DNA from: Chimonanthus salicifolius
Lineage: Eukaryota; Streptophyta; Magnoliopsida; Laurales; Calycanthaceae
DNA: 64,000 bases
Assembly: GCA_013350335.1 (NCBI GenBank)
Contig: CM023533.1
Span: 29,494,869-29,558,868 of the forward strand
Direction: 5' to 3'
The position numbers and the translations under genes were made by a program. Every line of letters starts with the position of its first letter. The stretch's first letter is position 1. Positions 44,043 to 55,718 of the stretch are shown here, piece after piece. The notes beneath the pieces were generated by a model. It saw nothing but the letters and a program-made list of their open reading frames with translations. It had not been told where the DNA came from and made no database searches.

Positions 44043-47000
44043 ATGGCGTTGCAGTCTATCTTCCCTCGCTTTAATCTTACTCTGAACAACAACAACAACA
44101 GCAACAATGGATCTTTTATTCTTTCTTTGTCTCCGCCTTTAGTATGTTTCTCTCTCTCTCTCTGACCGCTTGAAAATGATACTGAAATTTGCACCCGCTT
44201 ATTTTCTCATTCACCCAGGAACTTCCTCTATTGATTCAGTGCTTGCTAATTGTTTGGCGGAATGTGTCAATGGGGAAGGGGTTTCTCTATAAAAAAACAG
44301 GGGTTTAAACATCAGAAGCCCATATGACTGAACCTGCAGTTACCGCTTACCCACTCTGCTATAGGCTCTTGTCAACGGGATTCTGTTCCCAATTGCTATT
44401 TTTCTATTTATTGGATTGCAGCATTCATTTCCAATTGGTCTATATTGTTAAGTGGTATTGCATATAGTTGATTTAGTGGATAATACAAAATGCTAACCTG
44501 TATTCAATTTGGCAATTGCTGGTTTCCGCTACATCTCTTTCTCGACTTGAGCAGTATGGAAATTATATCAGATGCAGACAACAGAAAATTCAACTGGGGG
44601 ATGTTGTTAAATGTATGTTAAGTGTTTCAAGGAGTATGTTTCTTTTTCTTGTCAAATGTAGTATTCCAGAAATCTGTATATCACCTTCATTTTAGCATCT
44701 GAGTGCTTATTGTTGCTTTTGTTAGGTCATAAGATGCCTATGTTCTCATCTGAGAATTTGCCAACAAGAAAAAAAGTGGTGTTCTATTTACCAAATTCAG
44801 ATAAAGGCTTAGGAATTGATACTGTGGCTTCAGTCGCTGAGCAAGGTGGGACATTGAAGTCTTCAGATAAGATTGAAAATGCCCAGATGGATGCTGCTAA
44901 AGAAGTTTTTGATCATAGGGAATTGTTCCGTGGGAAATCAGGTTCAGTTTCTTTTTGTGGACTGACCCACCAATTTGTAGAGGAAGGGAAATTGGTGTCT
45001 TCACCTTTCAAAGATGGCACTGGGTCATTATTTTGGGTTTTGGGTCCAATTGCATTGATATCATCATTGGTACTTCCACAGTTTATTCTCAGCACTATAG
45101 TAGATGCAGTTCTCAAGGATGAGATCCTTGCAGGTATATGCTAGTTGCTTCCTTTTTCTCGTATTTAGTATGACTAAATCTGCATTGAATTAATTTTACA
45201 GGTCTCCAAATTTCTACCTAGCTTTCATCAATCACTTCATTTGAATAAACAGAAACAGAATTGACAAAATGGATGTAACAGACACCAATCAAAACACAAA
45301 AATTGGCAAATTGGATTCTGCGAATTGCAGTTCTTACAATGTTATGTTAATATATTAAAAGTAATTAAAACCACAAACTTGTTCTCTAGATCATTATTTT
45401 GACCACATGAGCACTTACAAAAATCAAATAGTAGACTGCTGCACAGTCTTGAATGTCAAAATGATCCTCAAATGTTTATGAAATGTAAAAAAGTAATTGC
45501 TGAAATACACTTAACGTGCATTTGTTTGAATGCCAACCAGTCATATTGGACACAATTGTGACTGAGAAGATTATTTTAAATATATACTTTCAATAACACT
45601 TTTTTTTAAGACCACAATATATACTTTTTTTTTAATTTAATTTTATTGAACAAGTTGGTTTGTGGAAAGCCCATAAAGCTCCCTTGTAAAGAATTCATAG
45701 ATACAGGTGTGAGGGGCTTGGGGAAGGGGTAGACCCTTTAAGGCTTGTGTCAAAAGGGCAAAGGACTCGATAGAATGTAGAACAATGGAGGATATGGTTT
45801 TAGATAAGGTAGATTAGAAATGAAAAAGCATTCTTCCATGTTGGATGATATTGCATTGTAATGGGAAACTTGAAGGAGTAATATCCAAAACATGACATGA
45901 ATCAATTCTTGGAATGTTAATGGGAAAGTACTTGTGATTTACAAATACTGGATAGGTTCTTAAGGTTCCTTTTGGATGTAGAGATGGGAAAGTACTTGTG
46001 ATTTATTTTGGGCATCAAATGACAATTTGACATAAAGTTGCTATTGGAATTGATGTTTTTTGATAGCCCATTGTATTAGAACCTCAACATGCCTTGTCCT
46101 GAGCAATTCCAACAAGATTTGAGTAATTTATGATGGATTTTTGGATCAATTACCCCACTGTTATGGAAATTATGTTAGTTCTTTTAAGAAAGGCAATTGA
46201 AGCAATTTTGATTTTGCACTGATTATTGTGGTTCAGATTAAAACATATCATGTTAAATGGATGGTATGATTAGATTTAAGTTTGTTCTTATGCTTTTGAA
46301 CTATACAAACAGCAATATGGCAGTACTTTATAGAGGTTTGATGATTTATTTATGAAAGGAGTCTTTCAAAAAGTTTTTTTATGAAAGAAGTTGAGGGTTT
46401 TTTTAATTGGGCTCATGGTTGGGAGCATAGGCTTTCCATGCGGTGAGGTGCTCTATAATTTGAGCATATGAGGAGGTTTGTCATTGGTTAAATCTTCAAA
46501 TTTTTATTGTTTAGAATCCACATTTATGACCTTAGGGTGTGATGCTTTATGGAGAGATTTTGATCATAGGCATCATAATTGCATTATTTTTTAATTGAAT
46601 GTAAGAGTTTTCATTTGACAATTTGTGATTATTCAATAATTTTGATGAGTTCAATTTTGTCTTTAGTTATTTTAAATTAGATTTCTAAGAAATTCTTCTC
46701 TTGATTTCTTGATTCATTATCGTCATCAAAGCCTTTATTCCATCATTGATTATTTGAAGTTATATACATCTAGTTGGTTGGAGGTGAACTTATGGCTGTC
46801 TGACTATGATTTTGTGCCTTAAATTTACTCTTTTTATTCTAGAGGTTTAAGATGTCCATACTATTTTGATTCTCCTTAAAACTTGAAAGTAAATTAAGAA
46901 CCATGGTTACAAATGGTTATTTCCTAAGTAAGTTCTTTTTTTGTCCTGTTAATTCATTTCCATGCATCCAAACATAGTGATATATTTCTTATAATTTAGA

Positions 47001-50000
47001 GACAGTATTAGTTTTTAAAATTTTCAAAAAAAAAAAAAGACAGTTTTAATTTTAAAGACTCTTCCAAGATATCTGATAAAATTGAGACGGTATTAGTTTT
47101 TAAATGATCACTTCAATTGGATTTTTAGTAAGTAGGTACAATTTAGGTAAAAGAAATTGGTTTAAAGGTGAATTATAGCTATAGGATTTTTTATGTAGGC
47201 TAACTTCAAGAAGAGAACAAGAAGTTTCAGCCACAATAAAGGGGTTTGTAAAATTCGGCCTAACTGGATAGGGTATAATCAATAACCAAAAGGCAAACTG
47301 GATGAGGTGTCAAGTTCAATCAAACTCGATGTCCTAACATTGGTTTAACTTAAAGAATTTGGTATGCTTTTATGTGTGTGTTGCAGCAAAGGCCAAAGAG
47401 AACTCTGTAGAGGTTAGATGAAAGAGATCAATTGATTATAGCTTCAAACACCATCAGGATGGATTTAGCAACAATGTTTGTGTAGCACAAAACAGGATAA
47501 TTAGAGATGCAAAATTAGGATGATGAAGGTGGTAAAATGGTAAAGTTATTTTAAATAAAGATGTTGTGCTCTTTCTTTTTTTTGAAATGGTAACTTCATT
47601 AAGGCACAAAAAGTGCACTGAAGGAAGATACTACAACAGGAGAAAGCCTCCAAAACACACAACTACAATCTCAAAGCCAAAGTCAAAAGCAAGGAGATGG
47701 ATGACACCAGTATAAAGGGTTACATCAGACCAATAAACTCCATCCACATTCTGAAAATCTCATAAATGGAGAAGTCTTTGTACTCTTAAAGAGATGAAGC
47801 CCATACTGCACATTTGAAAGCCTCTCTTCCTTGTTCTTGAACACTATTGTTCCACTCCCACCATAAGTTCCATAGTGTGGGGAGAAGGGCAACTGCATTA
47901 GTAAAGATCTCTCTAATAAGTTCAGAATTAATATGGGTTCTTATGGATGGAATCAAGTGTGCGTATACTAACACAAGTGATGTGGACGTTTTGCATGGTC
48001 CAGTAACCAGGATAACCCTGTATTGACAGACTAAATATATGTTTTTGTAAATTGTAATTGAGAGAACAGTTTAAGATGTTGCTGGGCTGATAATTCATAA
48101 AGTTGACATGATAATTTCCAGGTATATCTTTGGTCATTAACCAATGCTGTTAGATACTTCGAAGAACAATTTGGTTGTCTTCCTTGATGTTGCATAAGTG
48201 GTCAGGTGCTAGTGGGAGAATTTTAAGCTGTTGGTTGGGAAGGTTACATTGTGCATTGAGAGCTGCCGTTAGAGTCCAATATGAAGTCTTGAGTAAATTT
48301 TCTGGGAGTTTGGAAGAAAAGAAGGGACAAAACAATTAGCAGCTATATCTGAAGATTAGGATAAAATAGATGAAGAAAGAAATTTTATTGTCGATAGAAA
48401 GAGAGGATAAGCAATACGATGTATCATGCAGTAAGAGTGTAGTTTAGGGAAATAAATCTTTTAGTTCTTTTGTTACAATATAGATAGAAGCACAATTTTA
48501 GTGTAGTGTAGTATGATGCTTAAAGAATAGTTAAGGGTAATGGACAATCCTAAAAGACAATGTATTTTGGAGTCCTGTAGACAAAGAAAGAATGTCATAA
48601 TTTTTTCTCCTTCATACTCATGTTTGGTGAGAATGTGTATTATTCACTTTAGCCATCCAGATGATTAAATTTGGTAGATGTATGTTTTGAAATAGAAGTG
48701 AAATGCTGGTTTTTTCTCTTTTTAATGATAATGGTGGTTTTGTTTGTGTGGGTGTCTGGTCTGTTGAAAGAAGTTAAGCAAAGCACAACCCTTGACAATA
48801 GAAGAGGCTTCAGATGTTTGAAATACTCAATCTTTTGGGCTACCTCATTATTGTGTTGATTTTACGATTGAATCATCACATTATTATAGGGTTTGAATAA
48901 TAAAAAGATTCTGACAGTGATAGTGAGGTTATAATCATTTTGGGTGGAATCAGGTCTTTCCATTGTTTTCCCCCATGTTTAGTAGGTGTGCAATTAGATT
49001 GTTTACATTTTGTTAAAGCAAGATGTGGATGGGGAAGACTCGTGTGTGGATTGGAAGCTGATTTGAGATTGTATGAATTTTGTGACTGGTGATTTAATAC
49101 ATGCATAAAATGTAGTTATTATACTGTTCATCTCATCATTTTTCTATATATTTGTGTTCATTTACATTTTTAATTGAAATAAAAAACGTACTCTGTAAAA
49201 TTGAAGTATCCTCTACCAGTCATCATTATGATCTTCATTGAAGCCATTTGTCCCATCATGTAATATCTTAGTGACTTCATTGTTTGATACTTTGACATCT
49301 ATGAAAGTATAAAATTACTTAAGATTTTTTTTATTTGATAGGTATTGACAATGATGATTCCATTGTTGTTCTTCATGGTTGGAGTTCATATACAAAACTT
49401 ATTATCCCATCTGCCCACTTTTTTTGCAGATATTGTGATGTCATTTATTTCTGAAGTCATGTTTTATGTTGGCCTAGCCACGTTCCTGCTTGTCACTGAT
49501 CATGTGCAGCAACCATATCTTGAATTCAGTCCAAAGCGATGGAGTCTTATCACAGGCCTCAGAGGGTACTTGTCTTCTGCCTTCTTCACCATGGGTGTAA
49601 AGGTGCTTGTTCCTCTTCTAGCTGTCTCTGTAGCTTGGCCAATTCTTGGCCTGCCTGCTGCAGTTGCTGTGGCTCCTTTTCTACTTGGATGTGCTGCTCA
49701 GTTGGCATTTGAAGCATGCCTCAACAGGAACCGGTCATCTTGTTGGCCTCTTGTCCCTATTATATTTGAGGTAACAACCCATCCACGCACTTCAACCTTT
49801 CTTACTGTCAATTGTGACATTTGACAAGGTTCTTTCGTATTATTAAAATCACAACAATTTGGTCTTTCAAAAAATGAATCAGGTGATAATATTTGGAACC
49901 TGTTTTGATGTTTCAGAAATATCACCCAATAGAATGACAACTCTCAGATTATCACGAGATTTCTCTCTTTCATTTTGAATTATAAGGATCTTTTGGTATC

Positions 50001-50770
50001 AATATCATAAAGGTGAATATCAGCTGAATATTTATCAAGAATTGAAAGCTTCCTGCATGGTGGCCCATGTGTTGCACCTTTCAATTGGTGAATCTACCAT
50101 GGACATACCATTTCTCCAAAAAGAAAAGGTGGATTGGGCAATCTTGACCAATTTGATTGATGGACTTTCGAGGGAAGACATGGATGTTTAAGAAGACATG
50201 CAACTGGAGATTCATCCATGGATTGTCTACATTGTCAGCAGAATTGTTTCATTGATGGATAACTGTCGTCCTATGAATGTGGCAGGCCTTGGTATGGTAC
50301 CACTATAAGAGTGGTCTAGAACTAAAACCATGTACATGTATTTAAGAACACAACTAATGATCAATAAGTTAGCAACCCACATTGTTTTCATTTTCAATAT
50401 CTTTAATCATCATGAGGATTTCCAAATATATGAAGGTGTTCACAAAATTTAATTTTTTTGCCAAGGAATTGCCAATACCAGATTTGTCAATACCCTTCCA
50501 TTATGTAATACAGCCTTGGGTTGATTCCTGACTTCCAAATGAATTTTGCAGGTTTATAGGCTCTATCAGCTGAGCAGGGGAGCACATCTCATTGAGAGCT
50601 TGATGTTTTCGATGAAAGGATCTAGCATGACCCCGGAATTACTAGAAAAAAGCGGTGCGCTGGTTTCAATGTTGGTTGTCTTGCAAGTTCTTGGGATTGT
50701 TTGCTTGTGGTCCTTGTTAACTTTTCTTCTTAGGCTCTTCCCTTCGAGACCTGTGGCTGAAAGGTACTGA
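44043..50770 (+). CDS. Probable plastid membrane protein of unknown function (5 exons, 381 aa)
   Basis: Exons: 44043-44141, 44555-44633, 44726-45133, 49430-49770 and 50552-50770. All junctions are GT-AG, and 1146 nt gives exactly 382 codons with stop. Exon 4 must start at 49430 (after TTTTTTGCAG), because the alternative acceptor at 49342 breaks the frame. The N-terminus is rich in Ser, Asn and basic residues with no early acidic residue, like a transit peptide. Several hydrophobic spans follow: LFWVLGPIALISSLVLPQFI, EVMFYVGLATFLLVT, a VPLLAVSVAWPILGLPAAV stretch, and LVSMLVVLQVLGIVCLWSLL near the end. The soluble block SPKRWSLITGLRGYLSSAFF lies between spans. I recognise it only as a conserved plant protein with no assigned role. 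A 4.3-kb intron separates exons 3 and 4. Confidence 0.85.
47570..48340 (-). mobile_element. Possible LINE 3' fragment in intron 3
   Basis: On the minus strand, short frames include LPTLWNLWWEWNNSVQEQGR, reminiscent of the zf-RVT/RNase-H end of plant LINEs (LW..W.ERN). The plus-strand T-run at 47573-47582 could be the complement of a poly-A tail. The frames are broken by stops and shifts. The match is weak. Confidence 0.35.
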
Positions 50771-50926
50771 TCTAAGCAAGTATTGTATATTCTCAACTGG
50801 TCATTTATAGGATTCTAGTTATTGGCCTTTCCAAGCTTTTATCAAGTTGATATTGATGATTTTGAAGGTTTTAATCAGTTTGATAATCTTAGCTGGTCAT
50901 GGTCGCACAAATAACTAACACTTCAA

Positions 50927-51026
50927 TTTTTTTTTTTTTTGGACTAACGTGTGTGGAAAATTCAGACACAGTCTTATTAAATCCTCCACAGATGAGTCCA
51001 CTACCCCTAAGGCACACCAAGGTTAA
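50927..51026 (-). mobile_element. 5'-truncated SINE
   Basis: A T-run (the tail complement) followed by ACTAACGTGTGTGG and ending at GCACACCAAGGTTAA matches the tail half of the SINE at 35924-36090. The tRNA-like head is missing. Exact 11-bp TAACACTTCAA copies flank it (50916-50926 and 51027-51037), so it inserted in truncated form. A diverged counterpart lies in duplication copy 2 (about 58200-58300). Confidence 0.75.
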
Positions 51027-52361
51027 TAACACTTCAAATTGAACATGTAAATTGCTGTTATATTTATATAATAGAAGAAATTGACAGTGAGAAAGTATAC
51101 ATCTCCAAGTAAATGTCTTCTTTTCTATAAATGTAGTTCCAAGCCAATAGGCATTGCCTATTGTATCTACCGTAAGATCTAAACTTGTCTCTATGTGGGC
51201 TTGGCAACCACTGTAGTGCCTAACCACTGATGGCACTAGTATCTTCTCTTTTTTTTTTCCTAAATAATTTAAAGATGATAGATTTTTTTTTTTCTATAAA
51301 CCAAAAAATTATTTTATGCTTTTCTTTCTTCTTTATGAATTCTTGTTAAGTCACAACTCCTCACGTGTAGGGTACAAATGTTGGTCTGAAAATGATACAG
51401 TTAAATATTGATATATTGGTGATACATATTTGTATCGGTGATATTTCGGCGATATGCAATGATACTAGTTTAAAAAATATTTTCTACTAAAATTAAAAAT
51501 ATATCAGCAATATGCAGTCGTCAAGGTGATATCTTGTTAATTTTAAAATTGGAAAATGCGTACAACTCATTTAATTCAAACCAGAAGATTGAAACAAGAA
51601 ATTAAAGTAAAATTTACAAACTTGAGGATCCCACAAATTGGAGAACTCTTCAATTCAATTCATCACTTGAGTAGACAAGGCTCAACACCACAACTTGATG
51701 CCCCAAACCCTTACAAACTGCCACTATTTGCTAGTTGGTGTGAATTGTATACAAGGTTTGGATGGTTTGTCATGCCATCTTTCCAAAGAAAGCAAAGAGC
51801 ATACAATCTAACCAATAGGAAGCTCCACCTAGGACTTATATTGTGACCCACCAATGGGAGACACCCACATCATCATGGATGGCTCATCCATGGGCATCCA
51901 AGTTCTTTGCATGAGTTGTGAGAGAATTAGTGAAGATTCCAAGCCACTTGTTTGTTCTTGATAGATTCCATCTCCAAGTGCATTCATACTATAGTTTATA
52001 CCACCTAGGATGATGATGTAGAGGAGAGAGAATCCGAACATCCAATAAACGGCTTGCATAGACTCCAACCATGGGAGAGAGTCCAACGACCCATATTAAA
52101 TGTGGGTGAATGGAGCACATGTTGCACACACCTATGGATCCTTTGTCTTGAGTTTGAAGCTGCTTTAGTCCATGTAGCACATGCTTGCTTAAGTGGCTTG
52201 CTTGTAAATTGTAACGCCTTACTGGCCAGTGGATCTTCTTCATTTGGGACTGGGAGAGGCCCAAGGCCATATAGACTGGACCCAAGCCCAAGACCAGGCT
52301 CATTATAGGGTCCAAATGCATTAAACGCATCAACTTGTAGTCCATGTTGGATGGTTTCATT

Positions 52362-52679
52362 CAGAGTTATAAATCTCGAGCAATACAATAAGTATTGGCA
52401 AGAGATAAAAAGGTCCGGCCAAATATCAGTTGATTTCTATCTTTTTTTTTAAAAAAAATATTGGTTGTGGACTCGGCCGATATTTGCCCATATCAAACGA
52501 ATATCAGCCAATATTTATTTATTTTTTTTATTTTAGAAAAAAACACCTTTTTATTTTTTTAAAATGATTTTAAAAAAAAGCCACCGAAATTTCCGAAAAA
52601 AAATATTTTAAAGAGAAAAAATCTCGGCCGATACAAAAAATCGGCCGAAATCTCAGTTCGACCGAATTTTCGACCCTTG
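52362..52679. mobile_element. hAT element, duplication copy 1
   Basis: CAGAGTTATAAATCTCG at the left and TTTTCGACCCTTG at the right, flanked by GTTTCATT (52354-52361) and GATTCATT (52680-52687). The same insertion with the same target site is present in copy 2 (59468-59798), so it predates the duplication. Confidence 0.85.
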
Positions 52680-53101
52680 GATTCATTCTAAACTTGCAGT
52701 GATCAAAGACAAAGAGGTCTTCTCTCATTTCCTCAAGGGATGCCCTTGTCAACTTATCTTAACCAATTAAGATAAAAATTTATAAACTCAATTACTTATA
52801 CACATGTCAAAGTTTTTCAAATCTTCCCATCAATGGAGGCCCACATGAGGCTCATCGAGGCATTTGCACTAAATTTATTTGTAGGTAAGAAAAATTCAAC
52901 TTTTGAAATTTATCACTATCACCATTATTAAAACAGATAATTGGCACATGAGTCCCATGCATGACGTAATACATATTAAAATTATAAGAATCTCTCTCTC
53001 TTATAATTTATTTTACTATTTTTCTCTTTTTATTATTATTTTATTCTCATGATCTTAACCTTCTATTTAAAAAAAAAAATCGTGTAATATGATTTTAAAA
53101 T

Positions 53102-54214
53102 GGTGAGAAATTTAGACAAGGGCAATTTCTTTCTGCAGGCACGGGATTCGCAATTTTTAGTGGAAATTACCGCATTGTCCTTCCGCGTCAGAGTCATCTG
53201 GACGTGAGATGAGAACATTTTTCCATCATTCAGATCATCGGATCTCGGACGATTATTCATGCGTAAATCCATTCGTCCGGACGTTTTGCATATACGTCAG
53301 TAATACTATATTATTTAAATAATAAAACCTCCTTTAAAATTTTAAAGTTATTTTTTAACCACCGTGTATTTCCAAAATTTCTCAAATTAAATATCCAGAC
53401 TAATTACGATAACCTGATAAAAATACTTTAAGACTTTAAGATCTTTTGACACTCCCAAATGCTTAAAACATAGTATTTTACAAATAAGGGTATCCCTCAG
53501 CTGTGCCGAAAACACATTTAAGATTGTCAAAAGACCTTGAAGTCTTAAAATATTTTTATCAGGTTATCGTAATTAGTCTGTATATTTAATTTGAGAAATT
53601 TTGGAAATACACAGTACTTAAAAAATAACGGTCTATGTTGCCGATGCTACAGTAATGCACAGTAAATTATTTAAATAATAAAATTTCCTTTAAAACTTTA
53701 AATTTATATTTTTACCATTGTGTATTTCCAAATTTTTTCAAATTGAATATCCAGACTAATTACGATAACTTGATAAAAATACTTTAACACTTTAAGGTCT
53801 TTAAACACTTCCAAATATATTTTCGGCACAGCCGAAGAATACCTTTATTTATAAAACACTGTGTTTAAAGCATTTGGGAGTGTCAAAAGATCTTCAAGTC
53901 TTAAGTTATTTTTATCATATTATCGTAATTAGTCTGGACATTTAATTTGATAAATTTTGAAAATACACCGTGCTTAAAAAATAACTTTAAAATTTAAAAA
54001 AAAAATATTATTTAAATAATACAGTATTACTATACCAGATGCAGACCATCGGGATGAATGGAATAATATTGGTATATCTCACGTCCGGATCATGCAGAAG
54101 GACATCACGGTAATTTAAAAAAAAAAAAAGGGAAAATACGTGTCTGCACAATTATTTTGTCCGAGTCTAAATTGCTCCCCTTTTAAAATTTTGTCCGTGT
54201 ATAAATTGCTCCCC
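53102..54214. mobile_element. Mutator-like palindrome element, only in duplication copy 1
   Basis: The ends GGTGAGAAATTTAGACAAGG and the inverse of GGGGAGCAATTTAGACTCGG enclose two opposed palindromes (about 53320-53640 and 53690-54010). The left target is TTTTAAAAT (53093-53101). On the right, TTTTAAAAT occurs at 54181 and TTTTAAAAA at 54215, because the last 34 bp are tandemly repeated. Copy 2 has the uninterrupted site at 60211-60219, which confirms the insertion and its 9-bp duplication. Confidence 0.88.
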
Positions 54215-54366
54215 TTTTAAAAATTATCGCAATGTCTTTTCTCTAATTCAATTCAGAGTCCATCGATTGCATAAACGATTTGACATTAGATAGAATTGGT
54301 AATGTGCGAGGCAACCATTGAAAACACTGTTATCAAAATAATTTCCAAGAAAGTAAGGATTTGAAG

Positions 54367-54797
54367 CAGGGGTGAAGAATTTGCCTGGGCCAAGATATCG
54401 ACTGATAAATTTCTTTTTTTTTTTTATTTTTTAATATTGATTTTTTTTATTTTTTCCTGAATTAAAAAATAAATAAAAAATTTAAAAGAAAGCTGATTTT
54501 TTTAAAAAAAATTGAAAATGATAATTTCGACTGATATTTTGAATATCAACAGATATTGGTCCGATATCGGTTGAGATATTAATTCGAACTCACCACTGTT
54601 TTGATTTGTTTTTTTTAAATACTGATATTATGAATATCGGTCGATATCGGACTGATATATCTTATCAATATATCGATCATATCGACTGAGAACTATTATG
54701 TACAGTCAATACAATACGTATCGACTTATATAATACAATACGTATCGACTTATATAATAAGACTCTGAAAAATCAACATATCGGCTCATATCTTCAT
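54367..54797. mobile_element. hAT element, duplication copy 1
   Basis: It starts CAGGGGTGAAGAATTTGCC and ends CATATCTTCAT; flanks are ATTTGAAG (54359-54366) and CTTTGAAG (54798-54805). The matching insertion in copy 2 is 60342-60750. Two CAATACGTATCGACTTATAT units near its right end are specific to this copy. Confidence 0.8.
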
Positions 54798-55127
54798 CTT
54801 TGAAGGAAGTGATTTCCTAAAAACTAAATGTTTGGCACGTGGGAATCCATCAAAACTTTCTTAGAAACTAGGTTCCATGCTTCTATGATGATAAATAGAT
54901 CTTTACCTTTGTATAAATACGAATCTGTCATAAGAAAAATGTGTCATGATCCGAATAAAAATGAAAAATATAATAATGTGTTCCACATTTACAACCACCA
55001 ATTCACCAGATTTTAAAGGTCGAATTATTTTGATGCGACCGCCGCTACTGTTTACACCTTTCGCTCACCGGTCAATGTCACATGTAAGACCTAAAAGCTG
55101 CCCACCGTAAATCGACAAAGTTTCTTC

Positions 55128-55484
55128 TAAGGGCGAAATATCGCTCGGCCGATATGTTTTCATTTTTCATGGTCAAATAATATCGGTAGATACAATACGT
55201 ATCGGCCATACAAAAAGATTATGAGTCAATATGATCAATATTTAGATCGAATATCAGTCACCATATCGGCCGATACGCATAAAAATTGGTATTTAAAATT
55301 TTTTAAATTAAAAAAAAAAAACAAAAATCGATACGGTTTTTCACTCTTTTTCACGGTTTTTTACGGTTTTCACAGTTTTGAATATCGGAGGAGAGAGCAT
55401 GCAATAAAATGGAAAAAGCGGATGAGAGAAAAACTTATCGGCCGATATTTCGGAATATCGGCCGAAGCAATTTTTTAACCCCTG
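55128..55484. mobile_element. hAT element, only in duplication copy 1
   Basis: A 357-bp copy starting TAAGGGCGAAATATCGCTC and ending TTTTTTAACCCCTG. Flanking 8-mers are GTTTCTTC and GTTTCACA. Copy 2 has the empty site GTTTCACCTG at 61061, so this element inserted after the duplication. It is the same subfamily as 19504-19860 (same length, GGTTTTTCAC repeats). Confidence 0.85.
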
Positions 55485-55535
55485 GTTTCACATGTTAACA
55501 CGAAAAGTGAACGAATGTTTATAAAATTTAATTTA

Positions 55536-55718
55536 CTTTTTCTCTGTCTCAAATTAATTATTTTATATATATTTTAAAATTATTTAAAAATAGTTGTCTC
55601 ATTTATATTAGAATAATATAAAGTGTGTTGAAAATAGATAAGATCACATTAAATGCTAGTTTTATATAGAGAGTTTCTTAAAAAATACAAATATTTCAAA
55701 TGAGATAATTAAAATGAG
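55536..55718. mobile_element. Stowaway-like MITE, only in duplication copy 1
   Basis: The 183-bp segment starts CTTTTTCTCTGTCTCAAATT and ends CAAATGAGATAATTAAAATG plus AG, roughly its inverse. It is missing from the matching place in copy 2 (near 61110). TA precedes it, but the right TA is altered. A related scrap lies at about 58000-58060. Confidence 0.6.

Noticed and set aside
51829..52388. Minus-strand frames of 85-127 aa, partly repeated at 59046-59294
   Set aside because: Part of the segmental duplication. Frames differ between copies, show no domain, and nothing suggests a promoter or splice pattern.
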